The notes beneath the pieces were generated by a model. The model had not been told where the DNA came from. It saw only the letters and a list, made by a program, of their open reading frames with translations, and searched no databases. Source: Casuarius casuarius (lineage: Eukaryota; Chordata; Aves; Casuariiformes; Casuariidae). Taken from it: DNA of 64,000 nt. The stretch spans positions 5,926,134 through 5,990,133 of the forward strand of contig PTFA01000011.1 in NCBI GenBank assembly GCA_003342895.1, in the 5' to 3' direction. The position numbers and the translations under genes were made by a program. Shown one piece after another: positions 24,061 through 36,369 of this stretch (position 1 is its first letter; every line of letters starts with the position of its first letter).

Positions 24061-24105
24061 GTGTTACAAGAATGTGTTACAAGAACATACGTGTTACAAG
24101 AATGT
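24061..24105. repeat. short direct repeat, three copies of GTGTTACAAGAA
   Basis: GTGTTACAAGAA occurs three times at spacings of 13 and 17 bases, differing only in the linkers (T, CATAC, TGT). It lies about 70 bases upstream of the candidate exon at 24174. Confidence 0.8.
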
Positions 24106-24173
24106 ATTAAAGCAGGCTCAGATGGACCCTCGAGTGAAGGGGAAATAAACCATTAACATCATATTCTTCCCAG

Positions 24174-24275
24174 AGAAGGGTTCAGGATGCAGACGATTCA
24201 TTGCAACCCACTCCTGCCTCCCTTTCTGTTTGAGCATGGCTGAAGCTGTCAAGACATCAGAGAGACACAGGAAGG
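24174..24275 (+). CDS. candidate exon with strong-context ATG
   Basis: The upstream acceptor is CATATTCTTCCCAG ending at 24173. The downstream donor is GGAAGG followed by GTAAGTATAA at 24276. The 102-base segment is open in one frame and closed in the other two. In the open frame an ATG at about 24237 lies in good Kozak context (A at -3, G at +4) and would encode MAEAVKTSERHRK up to the donor, so it could be a first coding exon with a 5' untranslated part. Just upstream, at 24061-24105, is a short direct tandem repeat. The protein is not recognised and chance is a serious alternative. Confidence 0.18.
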
Positions 24276-26429
24276 GTAAGTATAACGTCACAGAAAAGGG
24301 ACAGATATTAGGAAGTGTGTGTATAACAATTTAAACTGTATTATTATTGAGACTTTTTCTGTAATATCCTTCTTCTTTCATTAGACTGTTAAGATTTCAT
24401 TTAGACTGACAATAAATTCCTTCCTTTTGCACATAAGGTATGTTTCTTTGGCCCACATAAACTGCACAAATTGCAGTGCAAAATTTGTAGGGCAAAGTGG
24501 AGGAGATAACCTTGATTTAGATGCAACAACTGCTAGTAACTGTAATGATTTCTCATATGCTTCAAAAAGCAGTGAAAGTCTCCTTCCTTCTTCCCCTCTT
24601 CCTTTTTAAAAATTCTTGGTGTTTAAGAAATATATTAAACAAATGAGAACTGTGGGAGTTCTGACTCCCCACACCTCACCCCACTAAATGACTAATTAGT
24701 CTGTATAGAGGTTTCTGCTGTGAATCTTAGAGCACTGGCCTCTTTGGCATGCCTTTGTCCTGAGGCAGAGCCATAGGCTAACCCAGTTTCATATTACATC
24801 TTAGACTGAAGCAAGTTATCTGTAAGGTCAGAACACCGCATGCTTCAATCCCAGTGAAAAGGGATGAAATAAAAAACAATACAGTCTAGTGTCAAGATAG
24901 CTGTCAGCAACTATGAGTCCTATCATCTATGACTAAGCCAGGCAATATTTTTATTTTAGTAACATTACACAGATGTTCTGAGAGACATTGCCTCTAACAG
25001 TCATTTAACAAATTCAAAATTAGACACAAAAGTATTTTCAAATTTGTTTTAACTTGGCTTATACAGATTTTGCTACTTTTATTCTGAACCTAGTCACATC
25101 TTGAATAAGTGCATTGAAACAGATTTATGAGAACAACATACAATATAACTCACTTATGCTCATAGGGTACCCGCTGTAGGGATAAACCAAAGCCATCTGT
25201 TTGTTACTGTTCCTGTCACCATGAGACCGCATACATACTTTATTGTTTTCTATGTACAAAAGCACAAAATTATCACACACTGCAGCACTGTTTTCTGCTT
25301 AGTAGAAGATCAGGCAAGCTAGCACTGCAATTCTCTGTTAGAACAGGGCAGGTCTTAGATCAGCAGTGGAGCAACATGAGGATGGTTGTTTAGCCTGTGC
25401 CCTACCTGGCATGTGCAATGAAAAGGCCTCTCATTTTTCACCAGTGTCTTAATCTTCACAAGTATAATTATAGTATTCCTCAGTAATGGTAAATACAAAT
25501 TATACTCTCTTCTGCAAGACAAAGATAAGCTGTTCTTTATGTTTCAACAAAAATGAATGTACGACTGGAACAAAAAAATATGCATCCCAGCCTAAATATT
25601 AGCATTGTATAACATCTTTTAAAATACCCACACAAAAATTGAATGCTCTTAAGTTCAGCATCCTAGCAATCATCTTAGGAAAACACTGTGGAGACAAAAA
25701 AGTTGTTTTTTCTCTTTTTTACAATACTCTTTCAGGGATATGAAAGATCAGCCATAAATCATCTATATTGTTTTGATTTTCATATATCGTGTCCTTTGGA
25801 TACAGCAAATTATTTAAATGACACCTGTCTGATATAATTTGCTGTAACACAAAGAATAGCTTGATGAAGTCTGCACTGTGAATATCAAGTGTTAAAGACA
25901 AGTGATAAATCACAATCTATTTACCAGCTTAATTATTTGAATAGTTGACCTCATATTTTTTTCTTGGTAATTACTGACTTCCATACCACTATGTAATTGA
26001 AACAATAACAAAGAAAAAAACATCCAGAGTGGCTGAAATCAGCATGTTAGAAATTGGAAGCCTTTTGTACTTAAGCGAGTTCTGCAGAAGCAGCATGTTG
26101 CTTCATAGTTTTTTGGAGACCGCACATGCTCACTGTTGTAGACCAGCTGGCAAGTGAGTAACTTCTGAACTTGAAACTTAGGAGTGTCATGCTTCCTTCC
26201 AGAATTATTTAAATAGAGATTTGACACAGTTTACAGTCTATAAACTAAATCCCAAGAAGTCCTGCCTAATCCTCATTTTGTTCCTACAGCTAGCAAAACA
26301 AGTTTCGGTTGTGGTAATGTGGTTACAATCTATTTGTATATATTGTTTATCAGAACAAATAGCATTTATAACAATGCGCAGAGTAAGAAAAACACATTTT
26401 ACACTAGTTTTGTATATTTTTGCTGAGAA

Positions 26430-26597
26430 ATGAAGTCATTTATTCTGCCTTGCAGAACATTTAATCCTTTTTACCATTCAGATCCAACAGGATTTAAGGA
26501 CATTGAACACCTCGTGGGACAAGACCTGAAAGCATTCCAGCAACAGCCCTATCCTAATAAATTTCAGAGTCCCAGCAGGGCTCCACTTCTGCAATGA
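26430..26597 (+). CDS. 55-codon open frame overlapping two strong splice acceptors
   Basis: A frame from ATG (26430, A at -3) to TGA (26595-26597) encodes about 55 residues; the last 38 include DPTGFKDIEHLVGQDLKAF, followed by a Gln/Pro-rich end. Two strong acceptors fall inside it: ATTCTGCCTTGCAG ending at 26455 and TTTTTACCATTCAG ending at 26481. The part after them is richer in GC and in CTG/GTG/CTC codons than its surroundings. It could be a small independent frame, or the terminal coding exon of a spliced gene entered at 26456 or 26482. There is no clear poly(A) signal just after the stop. The protein is not recognised. Confidence 0.2.
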   Translation: MKSFILPCRTFNPFYHSDPTGFKDIEHLVGQDLKAFQQQPYPNKFQSPSRAPLLQ

Positions 26598-26919
26598 TTT
26601 TATCTGTTATTTTTAGAACTGACAATACTCATTTTCACATCCTGCTTTCTAAAGCTGGCAAAGAAAACTGACAAGAGTGTATGAAGTATTGTGTTAAAAA
26701 TTGAGAGGGATATGAATCCTTCTCCTTATTTTTCTCATCATGTAACAAAGCAGGACTGTTTTGTACAGAGGACATCTTTTCTTCTTTTTCACCACTGTGA
26801 ACTGTCCAAGCCATACATACCTAATGTGGCCTTGATATACTTGTTCCTTCTTTCTCTGCATATTAAAACCCTGGCAAGCTTCTTGGAAGGTAGAGACATT
26901 AGCCAGGGAAGTGGAGATT

Positions 26920-26943
26920 TAATAAATAAACAAACAAACAAAA
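26920..26943. repeat. (AAAT)/(AAAC) microsatellite
   Basis: Two AAAT-type units pass into three to four AAAC units. Short and A-rich. Confidence 0.8.
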
Positions 26944-29569
26944 TGCAACCTAACTGTGGGTCGGCTGTGTGAACCATCCACTGTGCACCTACTGTTTCAA
27001 ACCTTTGATATAGGCATTAGTTAATTCACTCTGGTCTGCGTAGTTTTAGCCAATGTTCTGTTTCTATTTGGTACTGTTTTGTATTCAGTTTTCTAAATCC
27101 ATAGCACTGAGAACATTTAGTTTGTCTTTATTTTCATTTTACTAAGAAACAGGTTTTTAGTAGGCACAGGCCATCTCACGGGGAGGGGGAAGGAGGACAG
27201 TCAAATTAGTTTTAGGTCCCTTGTTGAACTGAACAACAGAAAAAAAGAACGAAGCTGAAATACNGATAGAAATCAAAGTAAAAATCCTAGTCTAACCTCA
27301 GTAAATCAGCAGGTGCTTAATTGCTTAAAAAGAATTAGAAGGTGACAGACAACAGGTTTATACTAGAATTTCCCAGCATGGTGCAGAATTTTGAAGAACA
27401 CCTTGATCAAATCTCTTATGTCAGGAAGGCTAGCATGAAAAGGGAAAGTGTTAATATCTGAGCAGATGCAACTGGAATACGCAATCCCTACTCCTTCCAA
27501 ATGTATTTTGTTGTGGCAGATATGCGCTGCAGTATCCCCCTTCCATAAAGATTATTACACCACAGCCTGACCAAGCTGAAGCCTGGACCTTGCACCACAT
27601 TTGCTACTGAAGAGAAAGTTGGGAGGGAGACTGAGGAAAGAGAGCAGAAGAGATCTGTCTGCCCACATGCAACATGCTTGCATTTGCTTGCTTGTCTTAG
27701 AAAACTACACTGTGCTTGCATTAATCTATAAAAGGGTAAAAACTGAAATACAGAAATTATGTATTTCCAGCCATTCATTCATCAATTGCTAAATAGATCA
27801 CATGAAAGGGAACAATACATACTGTTCCCATTATACTGTACTTTAATTCTTTCAGATTTTGATGGAAAAATTTGCTTCTTTTGACAAAAATCTGTTTAGC
27901 TAAGAAGGCTTTTCATTCCACCACCTTCCTGCTTTATTTGCTCATCCCATTAAAATTACTTTTTTTTATATAGAAAGCCAAAAAAAACAAAGCATAAAAG
28001 TTATTTACATAATATTTTACATAACAAACTCCTTATGAGAAATGAGAATATTAAAATTTCAAAAGTACAGTAACAGCAAGTGGTAGGCGAGGAACGAAGA
28101 TAAATCAAATCCTATTTCTTGTCATGCTGTGAAAAGACGGCTGGCTTTTAATCATCCTGATGTGCCATATGTAAATTCCATCAAAGAAGAAGTTTGGTAA
28201 ATGTTGTATTTCATAACCGCAGGGAAGGAAACTATTTATAAACATCAATTAAATGATATAATATAGTCTAAAGCCATTAATAATAAAACTATTAATCTAG
28301 GTAGACATTGCTCTCATATTGAACAGTTTTTCCTTTTTCAAATTTTTTCTCAAACTCATAAATGCTTAAGAAAATACTATGTTTTTCTACTCAAGGTCAT
28401 TCTAAACTGTTCAGTGTGTTAGTCTCTTTGGTACTAGGAATTAAATTGTTCAGGAAAAAAGATCCACAAAGCACTCATAAACCTAGACTCACTTTCTGAA
28501 AAAAAACTGAGAATATTTCAGACAGCATCTAAGTTTCTATGTGTGGTCAGAAATCTGTAAAGTAATAAAGAACAAAACATATACCNTAGATGCAGCACTA
28601 TATAGATATATATATGTACCTATGCAGCTTAAATGCTAATTCATGTCATGCTTTGCAAGTCTCAGGAAGTATTTGGTGATACAAGAGTCATCAACAGGAC
28701 AGAGCAGTGAGGCCTAATACCATAAGAAATCTATTCTCAGCCTCCATAGGAATAAAGAAATAATAATAATATTAATAAACTACAATTGTACATCAGACTG
28801 TGCACATCTAATTGTGCATTAGAAGAAAGCAAACACATCTGAAAATATTAAAAGTCATTATGTCACAATATTCCTAGGAAGTCTGTAATCATCAGTGTCA
28901 TAGTAGGGAAAGCTTTGGTATAGAACAGAGAGATTATCAGCCCCATTACAAACAAGTATGGTAAACTGCGAATAGATTTTTTAAGCCTTAAGCACTAGAC
29001 CAGCCCTTAAGAAGAAGCTAAACTAACAGTTTCAAGTAAATACTCTACACCAAATGATGAGGGATGGCTACTGATGACTGGGGGAGAAGAAGCCTTCTCG
29101 TAGCAAAGGAACTGACAGGCTACCTATTGGACGCCCCAAAGAATAGAGGAGGATACAAAACTTCACTTTTCTATGCAATGAAGGAATGACGGAGGGTTTT
29201 TTTTTTTTCCTTCTCCGTAGACATGATGCTTCAGAAATAAAATTTCCGAAAGCCCAGAGAAAGCCTCCCCCCAAAAAACCTTTCTAGATATTCTGTATTT
29301 TATTTATATTTTGTTTCTATCTATAAAAAAGACCTATCTAGTTCACAGCCTCATCAGCAAATTTATAGAACTTTCTCTCAGTGTTTGCTTTCTGTGACAC
29401 AGGAACAAACGTTTTCAGATACACATTTAAAACCAAAGATTTAATTCTAGTGAGTTTTGTGAAGGGAGAAAAAAAAATCTCCACATTTTCAGCACACTCA
29501 GCAATGTCTGTGTGCATAAACTGAGACCTGTCCTATCTGCCTTGTGATTAGGAGATATTTAATGCTTCA

Positions 29570-29800
29570 CCTCTTTGTAATGTTTGTTGTTTTGTTATAA
29601 CTGGTGTGTAGATTGAATGGCAGGTGACATTTCATAAGATTTAAATAAGGTAAGAAATTAATCAAATTAACATATTGCTTTTCTAAAGTATAATGAGTCA
29701 TTTGCATATAAAGTGCAATCGAGTCTGTAAATACAAAATGAACTCCAAATTACAGAGGACATCGTGAACTGCATTTCTTACACTTTAAAATGCATATGCT
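29570..29800. promoter_or_regulatory. possible enhancer-like block with octamer word
   Basis: Contains TGAGTCATTTGCATATAAAG (AP-1-like TGAGTCA overlapping an octamer-like ATTTGCATA), AATTAATCAAATTAAC and a CAGGTG E-box within 230 bases free of simple repeats. Enhancer function is inference. Confidence 0.15.
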
Positions 29801-31459
29801 GCCTAGACAGCTTTTAAAACCCTGAAACCCTGGCTAATTTATACAGCAGTTTGGACTGATGAAGTGATCTGCTTACCCCCCTAGAGATCACAGCATGGAA
29901 GATACCATGCTGCAACATTTTAAGAGACCTGCAGAGCCACTCATACATTAGCTGCAAAGGCAGCTAGCTACTCATCTGCCCTTCTAGAAGAGGGAAATTC
30001 ACTTATAAGTTATATTCCATGGGTAGTCTCCAGGTCCGATTCTGTGAGAGGAATTAGGCAGAGCCTTACACACATGTGGAATGTCATGGAGGTCAATGAA
30101 AACTTGGGGAGGGGACAGGATCTTCTNCCATGGCCTCTGCAGAATTACAACCTTCGTGAGGATGTAGGGCAACCATGACACAGAGCTCTACATAGAAAAC
30201 AAAGAGACAGCAAATTAACAGATCTACCAGAAATGATAAGAATAGAGAATAAAACACAGCCTAGACTACATTAAAAAATACAGTAGGGAAGCAGCACTTA
30301 AAAATCAACCAGTAGGTGTTTCAAGGTGTGGAAGGGGACTCTAGCCTGGAGCTCCCATTTCTCAGTATGCCAGGAAAACCACTAGGTTCACAGGTGTAAA
30401 GACTTACCAAACTTATGGCATGAATATATTCTCCTTAAGGGCACATATGTGACATTTTGTGTCAGACAACAGGGCAGAGGACTTAAAAACATGAACTCCT
30501 TACTCCATTCTAAACTCTATCTGATCCTACTCACACCATTTCACAGGCCCATAGACCAGTGCAGGAACAAACAACTTAGAATCTCCTATGCTAACCTGCC
30601 ACCCTTTTAAAATTGTCCAGGGGCATGACTAGATATATGAAGAAAAGTATCTGGAAACTGAACACTATGCTTGTTTTCAGGACAAACAAAGAGATGTAAC
30701 CATTAGTGCAAAGAGTAACAGATCCCCAAGATTGGTTACAATCATGGGACCAAAACTAGTCTCCAACATAGCATCACCTCTTAAGGGTACTTTTGGGGCA
30801 TATATATAAGCACAGATATATGTATGTACATATGCATGCCATTATCCAATAGTTAAATTAAACCCTGAAAATACACTGAGTGTACTAGTGTTGAAGAATT
30901 CACTTAATTTCCTAGTCTTAGCCATTTGACCCAGGTCGTCCAATAATATTTGCAGTCTTACAGATGGTTTCTGTTTGGAGGGGAAATTAAGGATGGAATT
31001 AGTATTTTTGCNATACACAAACCTTTGCTATTACAAGGAGTACACAAACATTCTCCTTCCTGAACATAGTAGGAATCTTAGGTTTTGGTCTTGAGAAAGC
31101 ATGAACCTATCAGGAAACGGTCACTTGAAGAACTCCCTTAACTGCTTACAATAATGTTGCAAGTGCTTCTGTGATATGTTTTTAGGTTTCTTTACCAGGC
31201 CTTTGTTACTTCTCTCGCAGAAATAATTACATGCCTCTGACCACATCTGCCTCCACTTTTTCATATGATCTTGCTATTACTTCCAGGCTGCATTTTCTGC
31301 AGTGCCTATTATTTCAGCGCTCTCTTCTGCAGAAAAGTTCAATTTCTTTTTGTGTTTCTTCTCTGTGAGGGCTGACTAGCTCCAGCTTTGAGGGATATAA
31401 ATGAATGTTCATACTCTTTGCCTCTTTACTACCTCCATCCTATCCCTACAAATACTCAC

Positions 31460-31520
31460 AGCATTGCATAGGGCTTGCTCTCAGAGTTCTCCCTGAAGAC
31501 TTCAATTTCCTCACTCACTT
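31460..31520 (-). CDS. candidate internal exon, 61 bases, minus strand
   Basis: On the minus strand a textbook acceptor (CTGTTTTTGCTTTCAG, its AG at 31521-31522) is followed by 61 bases and then a donor GCT/GTGAGTATT. Only one frame is open, starting with two bases of a split codon. It encodes VSEEIEVFRENSESKPYAM and leaves two bases (CT) for the next exon. The peptide is acidic and Ser/Glu-rich. No neighbouring candidate has a matching phase that I could prove, so it stands alone. The product is not recognised. Confidence 0.2.
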
Positions 31521-33899
31521 CTGAAAGCAAAAACAGTGTTTTGTATTTTAATTCCTACAAGAGAGATGCAGCAACTCAAGTGTATCTGTATTAATCCTAA
31601 GGAAGAAAACGTCTGGGAGAAGGAGTAAGGACAGGAAGAGAAAAATACTTGCACATCAGCACAACAGGGATAGAAGCTAAAACCTTATTAAACTCTTAAT
31701 AGAGATATTTAAATTAAAATAGCCCTTTGAGTGAAATTCTGCACTAATGTGTTACCTTAGACTTCCCCTGTCTCCTTTCTCTCGTCCTACCATTGAACCC
31801 TGGGAGACATTTAAACCTCCTGCAGTGTAGTCAGCAATCCATCCCATGACTGATCGACTCACAACAGGACTCAAGCAGACCCTGTGGGGTGGTAGCATGC
31901 AGCAAGGGGAAGTACATGACAAGGTACTGAATCCATGCCTGACAGGCAGACGAGATAAAAGACTACAGAAAGGATAAAGTGGATAATAGGCTCAGCTTCT
32001 GTCTCCTCTTCTTTGTGAAGAACTTCTTCAAACCAAATTTCCTCAAACCAAAATATTACAAGAGGGGTTTTTCCATTAATTAACTGGGAGCTGAAGGAAT
32101 ATAAAACCTGTCAAGGTCTGAACAGCTCAACCTCCAACACTTTCTTCGCTGAAAAACCTCACTGGGAAAATGAAATGAGCATCCATATTAAACAAACTCA
32201 TGTTTCCCTCTTCTCCTCCCCCATGGTTATACTCATGCACACAGAGGGTGTTCATCAAAAATACCACCTATTCTGGATACTTCAGTAACTAGTTTAGACT
32301 GACAATGAAAAACAAAGAACCCTCAAGAACAAACAACATTCATTTCCATTAGAGGACTTTTCACTACAGGAGTCACTTTACTTTACCGAACAGTCATGCT
32401 AAATTTACTATTACAAAGTCACATCATTTTTCCGGAGAACAAAGTTACTGCTTAAGCTACATGCACCTATGTTTCTTTGATTGCTCACTTTCAGTTTGCT
32501 TTTATCCTTAGCACCTGATACCCACCTTAACACAGAAATAAATGGCTTAATGGATGAAAGTTGAATGTTACAAAAAAAGCAAAGCATTTAGTCTTGCCAA
32601 GGAGGAATTCTTGAATTTACATGCAGACTTCAGAGCAGGAGAAAGCAACCAGCTGCTTGTACAATGCCACTTTTTCAGGTTCAGATCACTATTTGTCAAA
32701 GGAGCAGATAGATAAAGGAGCAGACCAATAAAATGCAAATGAGCAAGTCTCTGTGTACTTCTGCATATGCACATGTATGTACACACTTCATAATGGAAGA
32801 AAGAAACTGACAGTAAAAAGAGCTGAGTGAAAATTTCTTTTCTTTGTAAACTGCAGAAGTTCTACTACCAAAGCTAGGGCATGAAATGCATTGAACAGTC
32901 CACATACAAGTAGTTCATTTCTTCAGTACTTCCAGAAATTGCAGTGTGTTCCTTACGTCACAAATGTAAAGCAACATCAGTAGCGAACAAGTCAGGAAAC
33001 CATAATGACAAGAGAGCTGACCAGTGGTCAAGCCAAAGCAAGCCATTCATTCAAAAAACACATAATCACCCAAATCTTGAAGTCTTCACTAAGTCTAATC
33101 ATCCTCTGAATAATGAAAAAATGACTGCAGTGAAAGCTCTGACTGAAGCAAAGCAATATTTAACACTATATATTTTATCTATAATGTATCCAAAATACAT
33201 TATATTTTCTATTATTTTAAAGAGAAATTATACACTATGGGAGTTTAAGAACTCCATACACATTTTTATCAGGTTTTCTCTCTGCCAAAAGGAAAAAAAA
33301 AGTTATGCTTAGCCACAGGCACCTTGCTACCAGCTACTCAATGGCAAGTCCCATTATGCTAGGAGTTCTGTGTTCATTTATTCTGAGCTAAATATGTGTA
33401 AACAAGAACAATTTAAATCCTTTTAGATCTCTCAGACATTATAGCCAGGCTTTCATCTAAATATATGCTTATCTTGTACTGGTCCACTATTTTAATAAAT
33501 CAGAAACTATAGGTAATAACCTCTGCCGAGAAACAGCACAGATGGTTTCCCAGGAAAACACTGCAGCTTTATAAAGATTCATAGCATGTAACAATCTCAC
33601 TTACTGTTTATTGAATAAAATAGAATAAAGGAGCATAAGAAGAATACTGTGTATACTTCATTTTCAGGGGAAGAAGTTAAGGTTGTAAGTTAAGAAGTTA
33701 AGTTATATTTTTGTGTACTGACCAGTGACCTGAAGTTCATTACCCCCAACTCATTTTAAATAAAAAGTCTAAAACACCACAATACTGTGTGTATAATAAG
33801 CCAAGTTAAGTATTCATTCTTTATGTAGATCACTTGAAAGCAAGGTTGCTTTTTTAGAACTGTTTGGCCATATCTGGTGCTACAACTCATTCCATAGCT

Positions 33900-34180
33900 T
33901 TACTTAAGCTATCCCAATTAATACTAAATGGGATTCTCACCTTCTGCACTGTTTATGACATGTACTTTAGGCAAAAGCAATAACACGCAAAAATCCTACC
34001 AGGAATTTTTGTGAAAATATACCAGTGTATGAATTGGGCAATAAATAGTGTTTATGATTTTAAATTGAATTAAGAGGCCTTGCAAAGGTAACAAAATTGT
34101 CATTTAATTAAATGTACTAATTAAACTAGGAATTTTTCTCCCTGAAGCTTTTGAATGAAAAGGATTATTAATGTTTTATG
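33900..34180. promoter_or_regulatory. possible enhancer-like block
   Basis: CCAATTAATACTAAATGG, TCATTTAATTAAATG and ACTAATTAAACTAGG are clustered homeodomain-type words with long non-repetitive stretches between. The only basis is sequence texture. Confidence 0.12.
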
Positions 34181-36263
34181 CAGCACTCCAGAGACAACAG
34201 CTAGGCTGACAAATGTAAGTGTGTGCGACTGAGCAAATTATCATACTGTCATGTATATCTGCATCCTGGATAAACTANGGCTCTTTAAAAAGAATATTGT
34301 CTTTTGGGTGGACTTGCATACTCAGGTGTCCCACTGTTCCAACAGGCTCTCTCTCTTTTAAGACAGCTGCATATTTGGCAAATTCTCCAGGTCTTGGCAG
34401 AGGTTCATTGCTTTTTCAAGGAGGCTGAGCAGGGAAAGAAAGAAAAGATAGGGGAATTAGCGGGTGTCTGAGGAAGAGACGAGAGCAGTCTATGCCATGG
34501 GAAGTGCAACACTCCTGGGAGATGGGAGGTCCCAGAGCAACTAGTTTGCAAATCAGGTGCACACAGGGGCAAGTTCTGCTGCAGCATTCTTCTAAGGTGA
34601 CTGTGGATCTGGCACCATCCTTAGTTTCTGCTGAGAAATAGTGTGATTGTTGGGGATGGAAGTGCAAGGTAGGGTGTGATGGGTGGCACAGACTGGATGA
34701 GAGATTCCAAAGTAGACTTCCCTGCATCTATGCGTACAAACTGAGTGCTACTGAATCAAACACAGAGGATAGAGATTGTACTAGTAATGTTAATGGTTAA
34801 TAAAATACGCTGTTTTGCAGCAGTCTGCATTTTAACTAGAAACATGCATCATAGTGAAATGTCCTTCCAAATTCAGCGTGCACGAAAAGAACCTGTATTC
34901 CTTTGCCTACTCTAACTTTGCTATTTTTCATTGTTGATTCTTCCTACAGTTGAGTCTGAAAGTCATGGCACTTTGCCAAAGTACATATTGCATTTAAATC
35001 CATTTAAATGAATATTCCATCTAAATAGAGCACTTGAGGTGTTTTGGTGTACTTTCTTTACACAGATTACTGTTATTTGGATTCCATGTGTGCCTGTGCA
35101 AACATGCTTAGAAGTAAGAGAATGCTAAGATGTGGGACAAAAAAAAGGCTTTACACATGGGGACAAATGTGGAACTAATACATTACTGAGGAGAAAACAA
35201 ACTATTTGGCTTTCAGTACACACTTTTTTACTCATCTATAAAATAAATTTTCATAAATTGTGTTAAAAATAACCAAATATTCAAGTAAGGCCCGATAATA
35301 ATAAAGAGAAGCATTTCCCATGACAAGATTTATATTTATATACTGACCCTCTTCCAAATTTTTCCAAATTTCAAAGGATATGCAATTGTGTTTACTGTGA
35401 ACAGCTTTCACCCTCTGACAGTTTGCAAAATTATCAAAATTTTATTTCTGTTTTACCTGTTATTAGTAAATTGAATTACAGCAGAACTAAAATGAGAGAG
35501 GAAGATGGATTTAAGGATGCAGTAGGTAGACATCTGCTGAACTCATGAAAGGAGAGTGTGAAGCACAAAGTAAAAAGGGAGAAATTAAAGTTTCTCATCT
35601 TTCTCTAAACCAGAAGATATTAATCAAGATTGTAGAGTTATACGAAATGATAAAATGTTCTATAGACATATTAGCCAAGGACCATTATCTGAGGTTTTAT
35701 TATGTAGCCATAGACTGAATGTGGACAAACTTGGAATAGATAGTATGGCCTCTCTAAAGCTCTGCCTCCTCATTTTTAGTGATTCAAGAAGTTACTGTCT
35801 CCAGCTGTCTTCCCTTCTCTTCTGGCAGGCTATATGACCTGTGCAGCACAAGCAGAATGTAAGGATTTACTCCTATGCTGTCACCCTTTAAAGTGTAGCA
35901 GACAAACATAAACTTAAATAATTGGTGGCTGAATTAAATATTCCAGCCTATAAAATATGGCAGTGAAGGCCAGACACCACACTGCCTCATCTGCGAGAGA
36001 CACAACCTCTGGTGAAATGGGCAAAAAACAGACAGAATAACATTTTATATTACATCTTATATTGACCCACTAAAGTTCATAAGGTAAACGTTTTAAGCTC
36101 CTTATCCTAGCTGCTAGATCTCAACTCAGGAAAGCTCTTCAGTACATACCTCAGTTCATCCAGCGAGCATCAAACACATGAAGCCTAAACACAGACTCGA
36201 TCTTCTATGACTTCAAGGATTTGTTTTAATGGGCTTAACCATGTATGCAAATGGACTGTTGGA

Positions 36264-36369
36264 TTAGAGCCCATGTGAAGAACGCAAAATACAACTAGAG
36301 AAACCTGGATGTCTCTTGAAGAGCTGCTCCCTCACAAGCTTGATGCTGCCACTGTGGTGGAGTGGAAGG
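36264..36369 (+). other. open segment before a donor, doubtful exon
   Basis: From the AG at about 36264-36265 one frame is open for 34 codons (SPCEERKIQLEKPGCLLK...) to the donor GTGGAAG/GTAATTAG near 36370. The acceptor has no real pyrimidine tract, so I treat it as doubtful. Confidence 0.07.

Larger units (their letters stand above)
26600..31450. other. AT-rich non-genic sequence
   Basis: Contains the AAAC microsatellite, short ATATAT runs at 28597-28614 and 30799-30825 and the enhancer-like block at 29.6 kb. No supported exon; frames of 60-96 codons show no domain. Confidence 0.55.

Noticed and set aside
32944..33312. 122-codon plus-strand frame
   Set aside because: Low-complexity Lys/Asn-rich translation typical of chance frames in AT-rich DNA; ends in an A run.
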